Shown here: positions 44,768-55,551 of the stretch, one piece after another | Layout of the letters: each line of letters begins with the position of its first letter | How positions within the stretch are numbered: position 1 is the stretch's first letter | Origin: Fragum whitleyi | Taxonomy: Eukaryota; Mollusca; Bivalvia; Cardiida; Cardiidae | Length of the DNA stretch: 64,000 nt | Assembly (NCBI GenBank): GCA_948146395.1 | Contig: OX411557.1 | Location: forward strand, 37,302,077 to 37,366,076 | Direction of reading: 5' to 3' | The notes under the pieces: model-generated | Told to the model about the DNA's origin: nothing | Databases searched by the model: none | The model's input: only the letters and a program-made list of their open reading frames with translations | Program-made: the position numbers and the translations under genes

Positions 44768-44950
44768 TTTATATTGGGGTTAACGCTGCTTTCAGCAATT
44801 TTTTTGTCATTTTAGGGAGGCTGGAGCAACTAGAATTGATTCCATATATTTCTTGCACAAAGCATCGCTACATCTTTTCTAGCCCCAACCCCATATAGGA
44901 TTACGATTAGCAACCTATTGGATGGAAACAAATAGTCTGTGTCTCCGTTT
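44768..44950 (-). mobile_element. tRNA-derived SINE (GGCGTAAAAC type), decayed
   Basis: GTTAACGCTGCTTTCAGCAA, then GAGGCTGGAGCAACTAGAAT, and ACGATTAGCAACCTATTGGA. Head absent. Confidence 0.6.
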
Positions 44951-45227
44951 GTCTGTGCCTCTGTCGTGGATCGAGTGATTGTTCTAATTTCAAAACATTT
45001 TCAGAAGTCTCCTTTTCGCATACCGCATGTACAAATCAGATAACTAAGACCACCCAAATCATTTTGATATTGATACAGACATTTATATTAACTTTTAGCC
45101 CCGTAATTGAATGTACACACCTCCGAGCCTCCCCCTAAAATTAAATGTAATTATTTGATAAATGGAAAAGGCTTGTAAATAATTTACCTCGCATTGTACT
45201 TCATTATTTTCGGAATATCCGGAGTTC

Positions 45228-45475
45228 ATTTGTGACCTTTTTATGCGAAAAGGGACAATCTGGGAAATGTAAGAAGTTTCGATCCCGGTCAGACTGCGCA
45301 GCACGCGCAGGCTGACGAGAGTAGAAACTTCTCCCTTTAACGTAATTTTCTGTATCTGAAACAACCATTCTACCTTCCTGTATAAAGAATTATTTTCGAA
45401 ATATGACCCCTACACTTAGTTTCGCCTGCATTCCCTACCCTTACAAATATTTGCATTTCTATTTAACAGAGTTAA
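45228..45475 (+). mobile_element. TGTGACCCGTCACG TIR element, decayed
   Basis: TTTGTGACCTTTTTATGCGA at the left; GGTCAGACTGCGCAGCACGC and GCAGGCTGACGAG form the hairpin; CATTCTACCTTCCTGT is shared with the copy at 48546. Right end lost. Confidence 0.65.
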
Positions 45476-45498
45476 CCGATTTCCTTTTTTCGAGCTTT

Positions 45499-45600
45499 TA
45501 CAGTTAGATACATCGAGAAATTTACGAGTTGAACGTGATAATATAAGGATTGGGTGTTCAAGAACGACTCAATAAGCTTAAACTTCCGTCGTAATCGAAC
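45499..45600 (+). repeat. Left-end fragment resembling the TA-flanked MITE
   Basis: ACAGTTAGATACATCGAGAA, then TTTACGAGTTGAACG; the similarity stops there. Confidence 0.4.
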
Positions 45601-45752
45601 TAAAATAGATTAGTATAAACTAAACCTACTAAAGAATGGTGAAACAATTCGTACAGCGAAAACAACGACACTGATCAGATACATAGATCCCATGCAGATT
45701 ATCTGCGTCTTTGCTTTCGCAAAGGTCAATGGTTGATTTCTCATAGATTGTA

Positions 45753-46188
45753 CAGGAAGGTATATCGGGAAATTAACATTCATCTCAATCAAAACCCATC
45801 GAAATCACTCACTCAGTGCTTCATTCATTCATTGCCAACACTCACCCAAAACGCTCCGAAATTAACAAGAAATATAAGATCATCAACTACATTCAAAATA
45901 AATACAGCTAGAAAAATCCACGACTCCACTAATTTATTTGAAATTGTAATCCTCTGATTTTTTTTTCTTGAAAAAAGTAGGACGCTATTTATAGGGCTTA
46001 TATACATATTTCATGAAAGGTACATGTAGGTAATACATATCGCTATTTTTTGTTCATCTTGAAAAAATAGCGATGTTGCATTACCTCCCTTGAATTTCAC
46101 TCAAAACTCGCTCTTCGCACTCGTTCAATTTCATTCCAAAATAATTCCAAAAACATTCATCTTGTCAATTTCACGATGCACTTAACTG
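45753..46188 (-). mobile_element. TA-flanked CAGTTAA MITE
   Basis: Left end altered (CAGGAAGGTATATCGGGAAA), right end TTTCACGATGCACTTAACTG plus TA. Centre TTTTTTGTTCATCTTGAAAAAA. Confidence 0.8.
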
Positions 46189-46218
46189 TATTTCGAAAAT
46201 CTGACCATCCTCATCACC

Positions 46219-46625
46219 CAATCGGGAACCCTCGGCGATTCTACGGAATAGACCTCGGGAATAATACGGGCGCTGCCATGAAAGCGCGTCACTTCGCACG
46301 CGGGTTTATATGACGTCACAAACATCAACGATCCCGCTAAGGATGACGTTGCATAAAATAATATCAACGAAAGAATAAAAGTGGGCATATTATAACTTGA
46401 TAACAAAACGCAGTGTTTGACTGCGTTTTGTTTTCAAATTATAATATACCCTAAAGTTCTCCTTAGACGATCGGAAAGAATTTAAAAAATGTGATTTTCT
46501 TCAAGCGAATTAAATAACCGAAGTACCACCTGAAGCCGAATTACCTAAAAAATGACCCAAAATTACTACACTTACGTCCGAGGTACTTTCCAGTTTACGG
46601 AAAAGTCCGAGCGATGTTCCGAATG
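46219..46625 (+). mobile_element. TCGGAAC-ended MITE, copy 3
   Basis: 407 bp, CAATCGGGAACCCTCGGCGA to GCGATGTTCCGAATG. Central hairpin AAACGCAGTG / TGACTGCGTTTTG. TGACGTCA at 46311-46318. Confidence 0.8.
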
Positions 46626-46638
46626 TCATCACCTAAAA

Positions 46639-47084
46639 CATTCGGAACACCACTCGGCCAATCTCACGATCAACCTCGGATGTACATAGACGGACTATTT
46701 TTAAAAAGTACGGGAAAACCTTGGAATAGCTCGATGACGTCAGTTAAAATGGCGTTAGCCCTCGAAACTGTGAGTGAAAACATTCGACGTCGCCAACGCT
46801 ACTCGTTTAAGTCACTGAGGTGAATTCATCGAATCCTTATATTACTATCTTTAGATTCTTAAATAACGGCTGGAAAAATCTTAATTTTTGAGAATGATTC
46901 GTCATTCTCAAAAATTAAGATTTTTCAGCCGTTATTTACTTTAAAAGAAATAAATCTACAGTGCTGGTTTTTCTTACACTGTTTCCGCCTAACAAAATGC
47001 ACGATTTCGTTACATACCCATCCGCCTTACATACATCCGAGGTATGTTGTAGTTTACGGAAATGGCCGAGTGATGTTCCGAATG
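46639..47084. mobile_element. CATTCGGAAC TIR element with long central hairpin
   Basis: 446 bp. CATTCGGAACACCACTCGGC at the left is the inverse of the right end, and CCTCGGATGTA is matched further in. The centre (about 46863-46938) is a near-perfect hairpin with arms AATAACGGCTGGAAAAATCT and TTAATTTTTGAGAATGA. It starts 13 bp after the previous element, whose right end it mirrors. Confidence 0.85.
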
Positions 47085-47304
47085 CACCTTAAAGAGTAAT
47101 ATTTCTCATTGTATGATTTATGGCATGAGAAAGTTCATGTGAAAATACGAGTACAAACTGCTTAGAAAGACAGCGGGGAAGGCTTGATTGTCAGCACACA
47201 ATTTATTAGTACCAAACCACAAATCGTAAAACAACAGGGGAAAACACATTGAGGGGGAGTATAAAGAAAAACTCACGAAACCAAAAGCATTTTAGAGTCT
47301 TTGT

Positions 47305-47365
47305 TTGTTTGAATGGTGTTTAATACCGATTTCAGCTATTAAGCAATTTCATCATCAGTTGCACC
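47305..47365 (-). repeat. SINE tail fragment (GGCGTAAAAC type)
   Basis: TTGTTTGTTTGAATGGTGTT, then TAATACCGATTTCAGC: a decayed 3' end. Confidence 0.4.
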
Positions 47366-47367
47366 TA

Positions 47368-47570
47368 CAGTTAGTAACATGATGAAATTGACATACATCT
47401 CAATCACAACCATTCTAAATCGCTCACTCAGCGCTCCATTCATAAATTCATTCATTCATTCCAAACACTCACTCAAATCGATCAAAAATGCTCAAAATGA
47501 TTAAAAAAGATACAATGAACAACTACGTGTACATTCAAAACAAATATAAATAGAAAAACTCGCGAAAATG
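47368..47570 (-). mobile_element. TA-flanked CAGTTAA MITE, half element
   Basis: Starts CAGTTAGTAACATGATGAAA and runs to AAAAACTCGCGAAAATG; the other half is absent. Confidence 0.75.
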
Positions 47571-47900
47571 ATATTTAAGGCATCTCCTGACGTCATTTCG
47601 CAAACAGCGTTATATACATTTCGAGGGATTACTTGAATAAATCTTGATATGGAATATTTCTGATTTATCGCAATCTCATTAAAATCAAATCCGCCATATA
47701 ACCTATCGCTACGTACCTGCCTGTAACGAAGGGGTAGCGTAGCAAATGTCTGCTCATGAAATATCGAATATTTTAAGTTCGTCATCGAAAACAGATAAAA
47801 ACTCGGCGCAGTCTCGTTTTTATCTGTTTATAGATGGCTCGTTCACTAAATTCGGTATTCAATGACCACTCAATCGATATCACCTCATTATCAAATGTAC
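47571..47900. repeat. Unassigned sequence plus GATAAAAACGAG hairpin repeat
   Basis: About 47740-47890 is the inverse of 22890-23035: GATAAAAACTCGGCGCAGTC, TCGTTTTTATCTGTTTATAG and GGTATTCAATGACCACTCAA are shared. Confidence 0.55.
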
Positions 47901-47955
47901 TGCAGTCTGCTATGAAAGTTGACCGAACGGAAGATCGAACAAATGACTAGGTCGT

Positions 47956-48401
47956 CAATCGGGAATTTTCGGCAATCCTACGGAATAGACCTCCGGAAAG
48001 ATACGGGCGCAGACAAGAAAAGGCGTCATATCGCAGGTGGGTTTATGTGACGTCACAAACAGTACCGAGGATGACGTTGAGAAAAACAAAATCAAAATTT
48101 GCCATATTGTAATTTGAGCCTGTGCATGACATTTCCAACAATTTGACATCTGCGTGGCTCATTTGACGGGCTCATTTGAAAACAAATTACAGTGTTTCAA
48201 TGCGTTCTGTTTTCAAATCATAGCATGACAAAAAGCTCTCCACAGACGATCGGAGACCATTAAAGGAATTTGTTATTCGTCTAGCATATTGGCCTCAGAA
48301 CCATCACACGCCGAATTACCTATAAAGTGACCAAGAATTACTACACTTACGTCCGAGATACTTTCCAGTCTACGGAAATATCCGAGTGATGTTCCGATCG
48401 G
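47956..48401 (+). mobile_element. TCGGAAC-ended MITE, copy 4
   Basis: CAATCGGGAATTTTCGGCAA to GAGTGATGTTCCGATCGG. TGACGTCA at 48048-48055. An extra segment of about 40 bp (GAGCCTGTGCATGACATTTC...) is inserted in the middle, similar to 51150-51175. Confidence 0.75.
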
Positions 48402-48545
48402 AGGTCGGGGAGGGGGCGACCCGTTGCCGCCTGAGCTTATCAGAATGATAGAGAAACATTGTTTGTTTGAGTGAAAGGTGATTTCATTCATTTAATTAAT
48501 TCCGTTGAATATTAAAGAGAAAGCGTTCGATATAAAGTTTTTATA

Positions 48546-48797
48546 TGTGACCCGTCACGCGAAAGGGGACCATCTTTGTAGTGCGTAAAGTGTCGACCCT
48601 AGTTAGACTGCGCGGATCGCGCAGTCTGACTGGGATCGAAACTTATCGCACTTTGCTTATTCTCTAAATCTAGAATGATCAATCTACCTTCCTGTGAAAG
48701 AATTTTTGAAATCCGACCTCTAGTTTATCTATGCTGGACCCAATCTCTTTTTCAAATATTTATTTTACAGAGGTCCTTTCTCGCGTGACGGGTCACA
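48546..48797. mobile_element. TGTGACCCGTCACG TIR element, intact
   Basis: 252 bp, TGTGACCCGTCACGCGAAAG and the inverse CTCGCGTGACGGGTCACA. The hairpin AGACTGCGCGGATCGCGCAGTCT is at about 48604-48627. Best copy of the family. Confidence 0.85.
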
Positions 48798-48849
48798 TTT
48801 CTAATATGCGTATTATCCATGTTCGGGCTCATCATGATATCGTCTTTAG

Positions 48850-49195
48850 AAAATGCTGGCAATCAAATCCCCGCGTGTGGTAGATTGGAATAAATTATTG
48901 ATTGACAGTCATTCAAATTTTCCTGTCAATCTTTTTCATGGCAAAATGTTAAACACATCACAAGTTTGCAAGGGTGACTTCAAAAATCTAAACTTTAACT
49001 TCAAACGTCTGTCAAAACGTTTACACAAAACATTTTTTCTTACATTTGAGGCCTTCATACATAATTTTGTAAACCTACAAAGCATTAGGAAAATAGTTGA
49101 TAATTTGCAAGGGAGATATGAGATCATTCGATTAAAAGAAATTACCCTGTATACAAAGATATAATCTAGATTCAAGAAAATGAGTCCTTTTGAAA
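48850..49195. other. Unassigned stretch with a 103-codon open frame
   Basis: 48853-49164 on + is open but AT-rich, lacks any recognised motif and overlaps an open frame on the other strand. I do not call a gene. Confidence 0.35.
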
Positions 49196-49315
49196 TAAAT
49201 GACCCATCCAACGAAAAGGGACAATCTATTTATGCGAAACGTGTCGACCCTGATAAGACAGCGTCGTCTGGGCATGCTAACCAGAGAAAGGAACTTTTCG
49301 CTTTAGAAAGGAACG
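49196..49315. repeat. Fragment of the TGTGACCCGTCACG family
   Basis: CGAAAAGGGACAATCTATTT, then CGTGTCGACCCTGATAAGAC. Confidence 0.5.
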
Positions 49316-49321
49316 GGTCTA

Positions 49322-49747
49322 CAGTCAACAACATCGTGTAATTGACATTCGTCACATTCAAAACCATTCTTAATTGCTCATTACTTCATTCATTCATTCC
49401 AAAGACTCACTCAAACCATTCCAAAACGCTAAAATAACTAAAGAAGACCGACAAGTACTTTCAAAATGAATTCAGCTAGAAACAAGTAACGATTTCACTC
49501 CCATAATTAAAATTGTGAGCGTCTGATTAGTTCTTGAAGAAATAGGAAACTATTTTTAAATCTTGTACGCATATTTTATTAAAGGGAGGTAATGCATATC
49601 CCTAATTTTGTTCATCTTGATCAAAATTAGAGGTTTTAATTATCTCCCTTTAATTTCACTCAAAACTCGCTCCAAACACTCATTCAATTTCATTTCAAAA
49701 TCATTCCAAAATCATTCATCTTGTCAATTTCACGATGGTGTTAACTG
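49322..49747 (-). mobile_element. TA-flanked CAGTTAA MITE
   Basis: CAGTCAACAACATCGTGTAA to TTTCACGATGGTGTTAACTG with TA flanks; arms GGGAGGTAAT and ATTATCTCCC. Confidence 0.88.
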
Positions 49748-49804
49748 TATATGAAAAAGTCAAACCTCCATGCCTAAACACCTTCATGAGGTCTCTTCTT
49801 GTCT

Positions 49805-49950
49805 AGGGCCTAGCCCGATTAGCTCACTCGGTAACGCGATTAACTCTCAATCTTGGGGTCGTGAGTTCAGTCTCAAACTCGTTCAACTTTGATCCGAAAA
49901 TGGAACAAAGTTCAATATCACATGCGTCATTTGCCTCCAACTAATGAAAA
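49805..49950 (+). mobile_element. tRNA-headed SINE-like element
   Basis: Head GATTAGCTCACTCGGTAACG (A-box) and GAGTTCAGTCTC (B-box region), then TTTGATCCGAAAATGGAACA and CATTTGCCTCCAACTAATGA with an A-rich tail. It lies between two MITEs of one family. Confidence 0.65.
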
Positions 49951-49958
49951 AAATAATA

Positions 49959-50394
49959 CAGTTTAGAACATCGTTAAATTGACACTCATTCTGATCAAAA
50001 TCATTCTAAATCATTCACTAAGTGGTCCATTCATTCAATCGAAACACTCACTCAAATCGATCAAAAACGCTCAAAAATCGTAAGAAACCATTTTGAAATA
50101 GTTAAAAGCGATCAACGGTTAAGTCAAATCGATAAAATTATTCTACAATTGTATTTTCTGGAGTAGATTTTAGAGCGTGTAATTGGGACATGAAGACACA
50201 AAAATTGAAAAGAACGTAGATTTTTTTAAAGGGAGGTAACACATTATCGCTAATTTCGTCCACTGGAACGAAATTAACAATTTTGCATTATGTCCCTTGA
50301 ATTTACTCAGATGTCGCTCAATTAAATCATTCCATTCCTTTCCTATATCATTCCAAAATCAATCACCTCGTCAATTTCACGATGTTGTTTACTG
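49959..50394 (-). mobile_element. TA-flanked CAGTTAA MITE
   Basis: CAGTTTAGAACATCGTTAAA to TTTCACGATGTTGTTTACTG, TA flanks. Central arms TTTCGTCCACTGGAACGAAA. Confidence 0.88.
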
Positions 50395-51442
50395 TACGTC
50401 TAAGTAGGATTGGCAGATGATGGACCGAAGATGAAATGCTTTGTTATATGCTGTGATAAACGACAAGGAACCGATGGGGGCAACCGAGGAGTGGGCACCG
50501 CCCCGCCACCCCTTCAACAATTTCGTCAAAATATATATATAAAATCAGACATTTAATATTTGATCATGGGAGAGAAAATGCCGTAACCGATCGCACAGCT
50601 TTATTCTAACTATGGCTGTGACATTTGGCTAGTTAAAGGAATAGTATGAAAAAAATTATTTCCAGTTTAGACCCCCTCCCCCCCGCCCCCACCCCCCGAT
50701 AGGAAAATCTGGATCCACACAAACGAACGGAGTAACGCTTAGATTTTAAACTAGCTACAGTCCGTTTAATTAAAAAGCCTCTTTTGTGGTGCGCTAATCA
50801 ATTTATTTTGATCGTCAATATTACAGCTATTACGAAGTTCAAAGGCTTATCTAAAACACCTGTTCAGAAATGATTTAAGATGGTAGTTTTGACATTACAA
50901 TGTCATAGGTCATATTTTTGTCACGATAGGGGCTGATTTTAATTTTAACTCTGTATTTTTTATGCGCGGAATAAAATCATGACTTTGCAATTTCGAATTA
51001 ATAATATATGTAGCAAATTGCAAGCTTCTCTATGCGTGTTTTGAGATTAATGGAACTCTTCATCCCTCTTTTATATATATAACTTTTTATATTTAGACAA
51101 AACGTTAAACTCCGTTGGGTGGATTTTTTTAGGCAAAGCAAAGTAAAATGAGCCTGTGCGTGAGATTTCCAACAATTTCATATATGTACATAGCAAAAAC
51201 TCTAACCAGCCTGTGCATCCGCACAGTCTGACCAGAGTCTTCACTATGCGTTTAGTATATAGATAAGGTCTCAAAGTACTTGTATACCATCACCTAACAT
51301 AACATTTACCGTAGATGACTGTCTACGCTGCCCAATGTTTGCACCTTAAGAACATTTCAGATTTTTGGAAATGTCACGCACAGGCTCAAATGATGATTTG
51401 GCAGGCCCGGCAGAGCGGCGAGGGGAGGTTTTGGGGAAGCTA
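50395..51442. other. Mostly unassigned; C-rich run and hairpin-repeat fragment
   Basis: C-rich segment at about 50670-50700. 51150-51245 contains GAGCCTGTGCGTGAGATTTC and CGCACAGTCTGACCAGAGTC, shared with 48117 and (inverted) 29698. No gene seen. Confidence 0.45.
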
Positions 51443-51795
51443 CAGTTAACAACATCATGAAATTGACAAGCTGAATGCTTTTGGAAATTGAATGAGTGCT
51501 GTGAGTGATTTATGAGTGGAATTAAAGGAACCAATTCGATATCGCTAATTCTGTTCAAGTTGAACAAAATAAGCGATATCTATTATGGCTCTTTTATAAT
51601 CTAAACATGTAAGTTCTATAAATAGCTTTCTTTGCCTTCACGAACCCATCATACATACAGAATTCATTTTAGAAATCGTAAATTTTGGGGTTGTTAATCT
51701 CACCATTTCTAGTGATCTTTTAAATAGGATGGAATGAATGATTGGGGCGTTGAGTGAGTGATTTGGAATCGTTTTGATCGTAATTAGGGACTATT
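51443..51795 (+). mobile_element. TA-type CAGTTAA MITE, right end lost
   Basis: CAGTTAACAACATCATGAAA at the left. Centre ATATCGCTAATTCTGTTCAA / TTGAACAAAATAAGCGATAT. Ends near TTTGATCGTAATTAG. Confidence 0.75.
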
Positions 51796-51850
51796 TTAGA
51801 GCGCACCGCCTCTTAAACGCAGAATATGTGAAAAATAAAGTGCACGAATA

Positions 51851-52262
51851 CAGTTTATAAATAACATCGTAAAATGGACAAGGTGAATGATTTTGGAATG
51901 AAATTGAATGAGTGTGATGATTGAGTTTTGAATGATTTTCAAGGGAGGTAAAACATACTCGATAATTTCGCCCAATTGGACGAAATAAGCGATTATCTTT
52001 TACCTCCCTTTTATAATATCTCCCTCGTTTTCTTTCTGATGTTGTGTCTTCATAGACAAATCACACGCTTAGAAGTCAACACCAGCAATGAAACCATGGA
52101 TTTATGAACGAATTGATTGAAAAATGTGTTATTCCAAACGATTTCGGAGAGTTTTGAAGTAATTTGAATGGATGAAAGGAGCTCTTAGCGAGTGATTTTG
52201 AATGGTTTGAAATGATTTGAAACCTTGATTGAAATTTCCACGTTGATGTCATTTTCTTACTA
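51851..52262 (+). mobile_element. TA-type CAGTTAA MITE, right end decayed
   Basis: CAGTTTATAAATAACATCGT at the left; centre ATAATTTCGCCCAATTGGAC / GAAATAAGCGATTAT between GGGAGGTAAAA and TTTTACCTCCC. Confidence 0.75.
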
Positions 52263-52319
52263 GTGATATCAGGTCGTAAATGTAAATACAATAAATAAGC
52301 AATTGCGATCTATTCACAT

Positions 52320-52398
52320 ATTCTTCTTCTTCTTCTCCTTCTTCCCCTTCTTCTTTTTCTTCTCCTCCTCCTTCTTCTTCTTCTTCTTCTTCTTCTTC

Positions 52399-52460
<62 letters not shown>

Positions 52461-52476
52461 CTTCTTCTTCTTCTTC

Positions 52477-52508
<32 letters not shown>

Positions 52509-52545
52509 CTTCTTCTTCTTCTTCTTCTTCTTCTTCTTCTTCTCC
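52320..52545. repeat. (TTC)n tract
   Basis: About 225 bp of TTC with occasional TAC, TCC or CCC units. The resulting poly-Phe frame is not a gene. Confidence 0.97.
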
Positions 52546-52559
52546 TCAGTCTGCACTAT

Positions 52560-53105
52560 AATCTAGAGGATACATAGAATTCTATTTCATGTTGAATGAT
52601 CGCGGATAGATAAATTTCGTAAAAAGTAAGCGTCGCGTGCGGCTTTCTTATCGGTCAAATCACAGCGTTTATCTCACTTTACAAAACTATTCTTTGATCT
52701 CAAAGACAAGATAATATTTGAGAATTAATACTGCGAAAATCATTTTTCAAGCGACCCTCTCCGTTTGACTTGCGCTGTCAACCCTCTATAGCCACATGAA
52801 AGAACGAAGATATCCGGTTACGAATCGTGCTTGGTGCGTAAAATTAGCGCTACTAATTGGGGTAACGTGGGTCGGTTATCAACAATTTGAATAATACCCG
52901 TCCAGAATGCTCCTCCCACCTGGGTAAAAATAATTATACCCGTCTGGGTTCTTTCCTCTATATTGAAATTGATTGCGAAGACGTCTTGACAAACTTGCAT
53001 GTGCCTATGGTACATAAGGACATGCCCTATGGTACATACCCTATGGTATTGTATTTTGTACACGAAGTTTGTATATCCTCTGCGTGTAAACCCTTAGTCT
53101 GGATG
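52560..53105. other. Unassigned stretch
   Basis: CCCTATGGTACATA is repeated near 53024. Open frames on both strands at 52818-53171 overlap and lack motifs. Confidence 0.4.
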
Positions 53106-53458
53106 AATGATATTAGAAAGGTTTCGGAATGGAATTCATTGCGCGCGATTGTGACATTTGAGTGGCATTAAAGGAAGGTAATCAAATATCGCTATTTTTT
53201 CAAGATGAACAAATTTAGCGACATTCATTACCCCCTTTTAATAAAAAAAATGCATACAAATTCTATGAATGGCTTTATATGTTTTCACGAACCCATCATA
53301 CGCTTACAAAAGTCAATCATGTCAGCGCAATCGTGGGGTTTTTTTCTAGCCATTTTTCTTTGAATGTACTGAGTTTGTAATTTTGAATCATTAATGAATG
53401 GTTTGGGTGAGTGTTTTGAATGAGTGAATGGAGCACTGAGGGAGCGATTTAGAATGGA
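53106..53458 (+). mobile_element. TA-type CAGTTAA MITE, ends lost
   Basis: AAATATCGCTATTTTTTCAA / GAACAAATTTAGCGACATTC centre; ATGGAGCACTGAGGGAGCGA at the right. Confidence 0.7.
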
Positions 53459-54454
53459 AAACATTCATAGTGTATAATTTGAGAAAGAAAACATAAGTAA
53501 AATTCCGATATGGTAACATTCGAAGAAAGTGCTTAGATATATGCTTATGTATATGCAAAGAAAAAATGTGCCACACCGCCAATGCATATACACAAACCGA
53601 CTTCTGCACTTTAATCCCAAAATAGGCAACCTAACTTACTTCGTAGAGAACACTGAATCATAAATCATTTTGTTCAACCTAGGAGAGGAGTAAACGTTCA
53701 AAGGTCCGAGTTAATTTACTGCCTAAATAGCCGTGAAAATATAGATCACTTTTCAGAGTCAAATAGAATTTCAATGGAATTCGACTTATTTCTGACCGAT
53801 TTAATGAGAATATTTTACAGATCGCTTTCCCTTTCTTTGGATAAAAAAGTAAAAAGGGCAAAGGAAGATTTATAGCTACCAATAACCATCTATCTACATG
53901 TATACGTACATTTACTGAACATAGAGAGACCATTGGCCTGTTTTACGAAATTTCTTTCGATGAAAATAATCGCAAGTCAATATCACAAATCGTACCCGGT
54001 GTTTTCATTCATTCGGTTAGATTCTGCCTTGCAATATCTCATCGGAATCGTCTTTAGAAGACGATTCCAATGAGACGATGCATGACAGAATTCCATATTT
54101 AGTTACTACTTTATAAGCATCTTTAATTTTTGACTTCCGCAAAAAAAATGATCGTAAGATGTTTAGTACAACAAGCCTAAGGTCCATTGGAAGTTACAAC
54201 TGTTTCACGATGAGCCATCAATATGATCAGTCAGTGGAAGGTCAATCCACGAAAGATGTGACTGATAATTTTAAATGATCCCCGACAAATGTGAATGCAA
54301 ATAATCGAATATGAATGACTTAAATACCAAATTTAGATAGTCTTATAATTACTCAGGAATCGAATCTTAGAATTCAGCTAGGGTTTAAGCCGTTGATTTG
54401 CCATACTGTTTATCAAGTGTAATATAGATAAGAAGCCAACAAATTTGATTACCA
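53459..54454. other. Unassigned stretch with one short hairpin
   Basis: Hairpin GGAATCGTCTT / AAGACGATTCC at about 54045-54070, the same motif as in the centres of the AAGCGACCA-type elements. Nothing else recognised. Confidence 0.45.
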
Positions 54455-54930
54455 AGTCAAGTCAAGACAAATATTTTATTCGGCAAAAACTAAGCGTTTC
54501 ATTGCCTTGAATAGGCTGAACATAATTACAATTTCTCAGTACAATAAATAGAAACATAAACATGTAATAACAAATTGACTCACAACTTTGAAATAATAAA
54601 ATTTAGACGTTGTAAACGATTAAAAAGTTTTCTTTTAATGTTAATATTATATTTATATTGATACGATAGCTTTCAGCGGTACAGCCGCCTTCATCAGGTG
54701 AATCCTATAAATTCCAGACGTTGTAAAGTACAAAAAATGTAGTAAGAATAATTACCGAAGTGGATAACATTATGTCGAACGATTTGAATACCTTGTATTT
54801 TGACGACGCTCTGTAATTGGGTTGTATTATTGAACTTTGTTTTATTTTGTTGTCCAATTTCTTCAATAAAGAAATCAAAATAATTGTTTAAACTATATCT
54901 GAAATGTTTTCTTTCATTGGAATTCAATCT
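54455..54930 (-). mobile_element. Probable retroelement 3' end with hammerhead-like core
   Basis: On the minus strand: a short open frame, then CCTGATGAAGGCGGCTGTAC, then CGCTGAAAGC (core at 54671-54697), and about 200 bp later TTTTTGCCGAATAAAATATT ending in TTGACTTGACTTGG. A polyadenylation-like AATAAA followed by a short tandem repeat fits a LINE or Penelope-like 3' end. No RT is present. Confidence 0.4.
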
Positions 54931-55125
54931 TAGACACTTGATTGAAATTCAGAGAGATAACGCGAAATCATTGACAGAAGTATTATTCAATTAGTCAGCA
55001 GATTTTGTTATATTGTCAATCAATTAAGTCTATGATTTAGACGATATATGTCACAAGCGCGCGTGATTTGGTTGAATCCTATCAAACAACACGATTTTGT
55101 ATTAATCTGAATCGATGTTTTGGTA

Positions 55126-55551
55126 CAGTTATGAACATCGTGAAATTGACCGTCATTCTGATCAAAACCATTCTAAATCGGCCAATAAAGCCCCATTCAT
55201 TTATTCTAAACACTCACTCAAACCATTCAAAAATACCCTAAAATTACTAAAAATGTTTAGATAAACAACTGCATTTAAAATAAAAATCGGTATAAAAATC
55301 CACGACTTTACCGACATACTTGAATTTTGTAAGCGTATTACGCGTTCGTGAAGACATAGAAATCTATTGAATGAACCTGTATGCGTATTTCATTAAAGGG
55401 AGGTAATTAATATCGCTAATTTTGTTCATCCTGAACCAAATTAGCAATTTTGGATTATCTCCCTATACTTCCACTTAAAACTCGCCCCACTCACTCATTC
55501 AACTTCATTCCAAAATCATTCATATTGTCAATTTCGTGATGGTGTTAACTG
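55126..55551 (-). mobile_element. TA-flanked CAGTTAA MITE
   Basis: CAGTTATGAACATCGTGAAA to TTTCGTGATGGTGTTAACTG, TA flanks; centre TTTTGTTCATCCTGAACCAAA. Confidence 0.88.

Noticed and set aside
52303..52566. Open frame coding almost only Phe
   Set aside because: Translation of the (TTC)n tract; no gene evidence.
52887..53171. 94-codon frame
   Set aside because: Overlaps an opposite-strand frame and enters a MITE; contains a short direct repeat; no domain.
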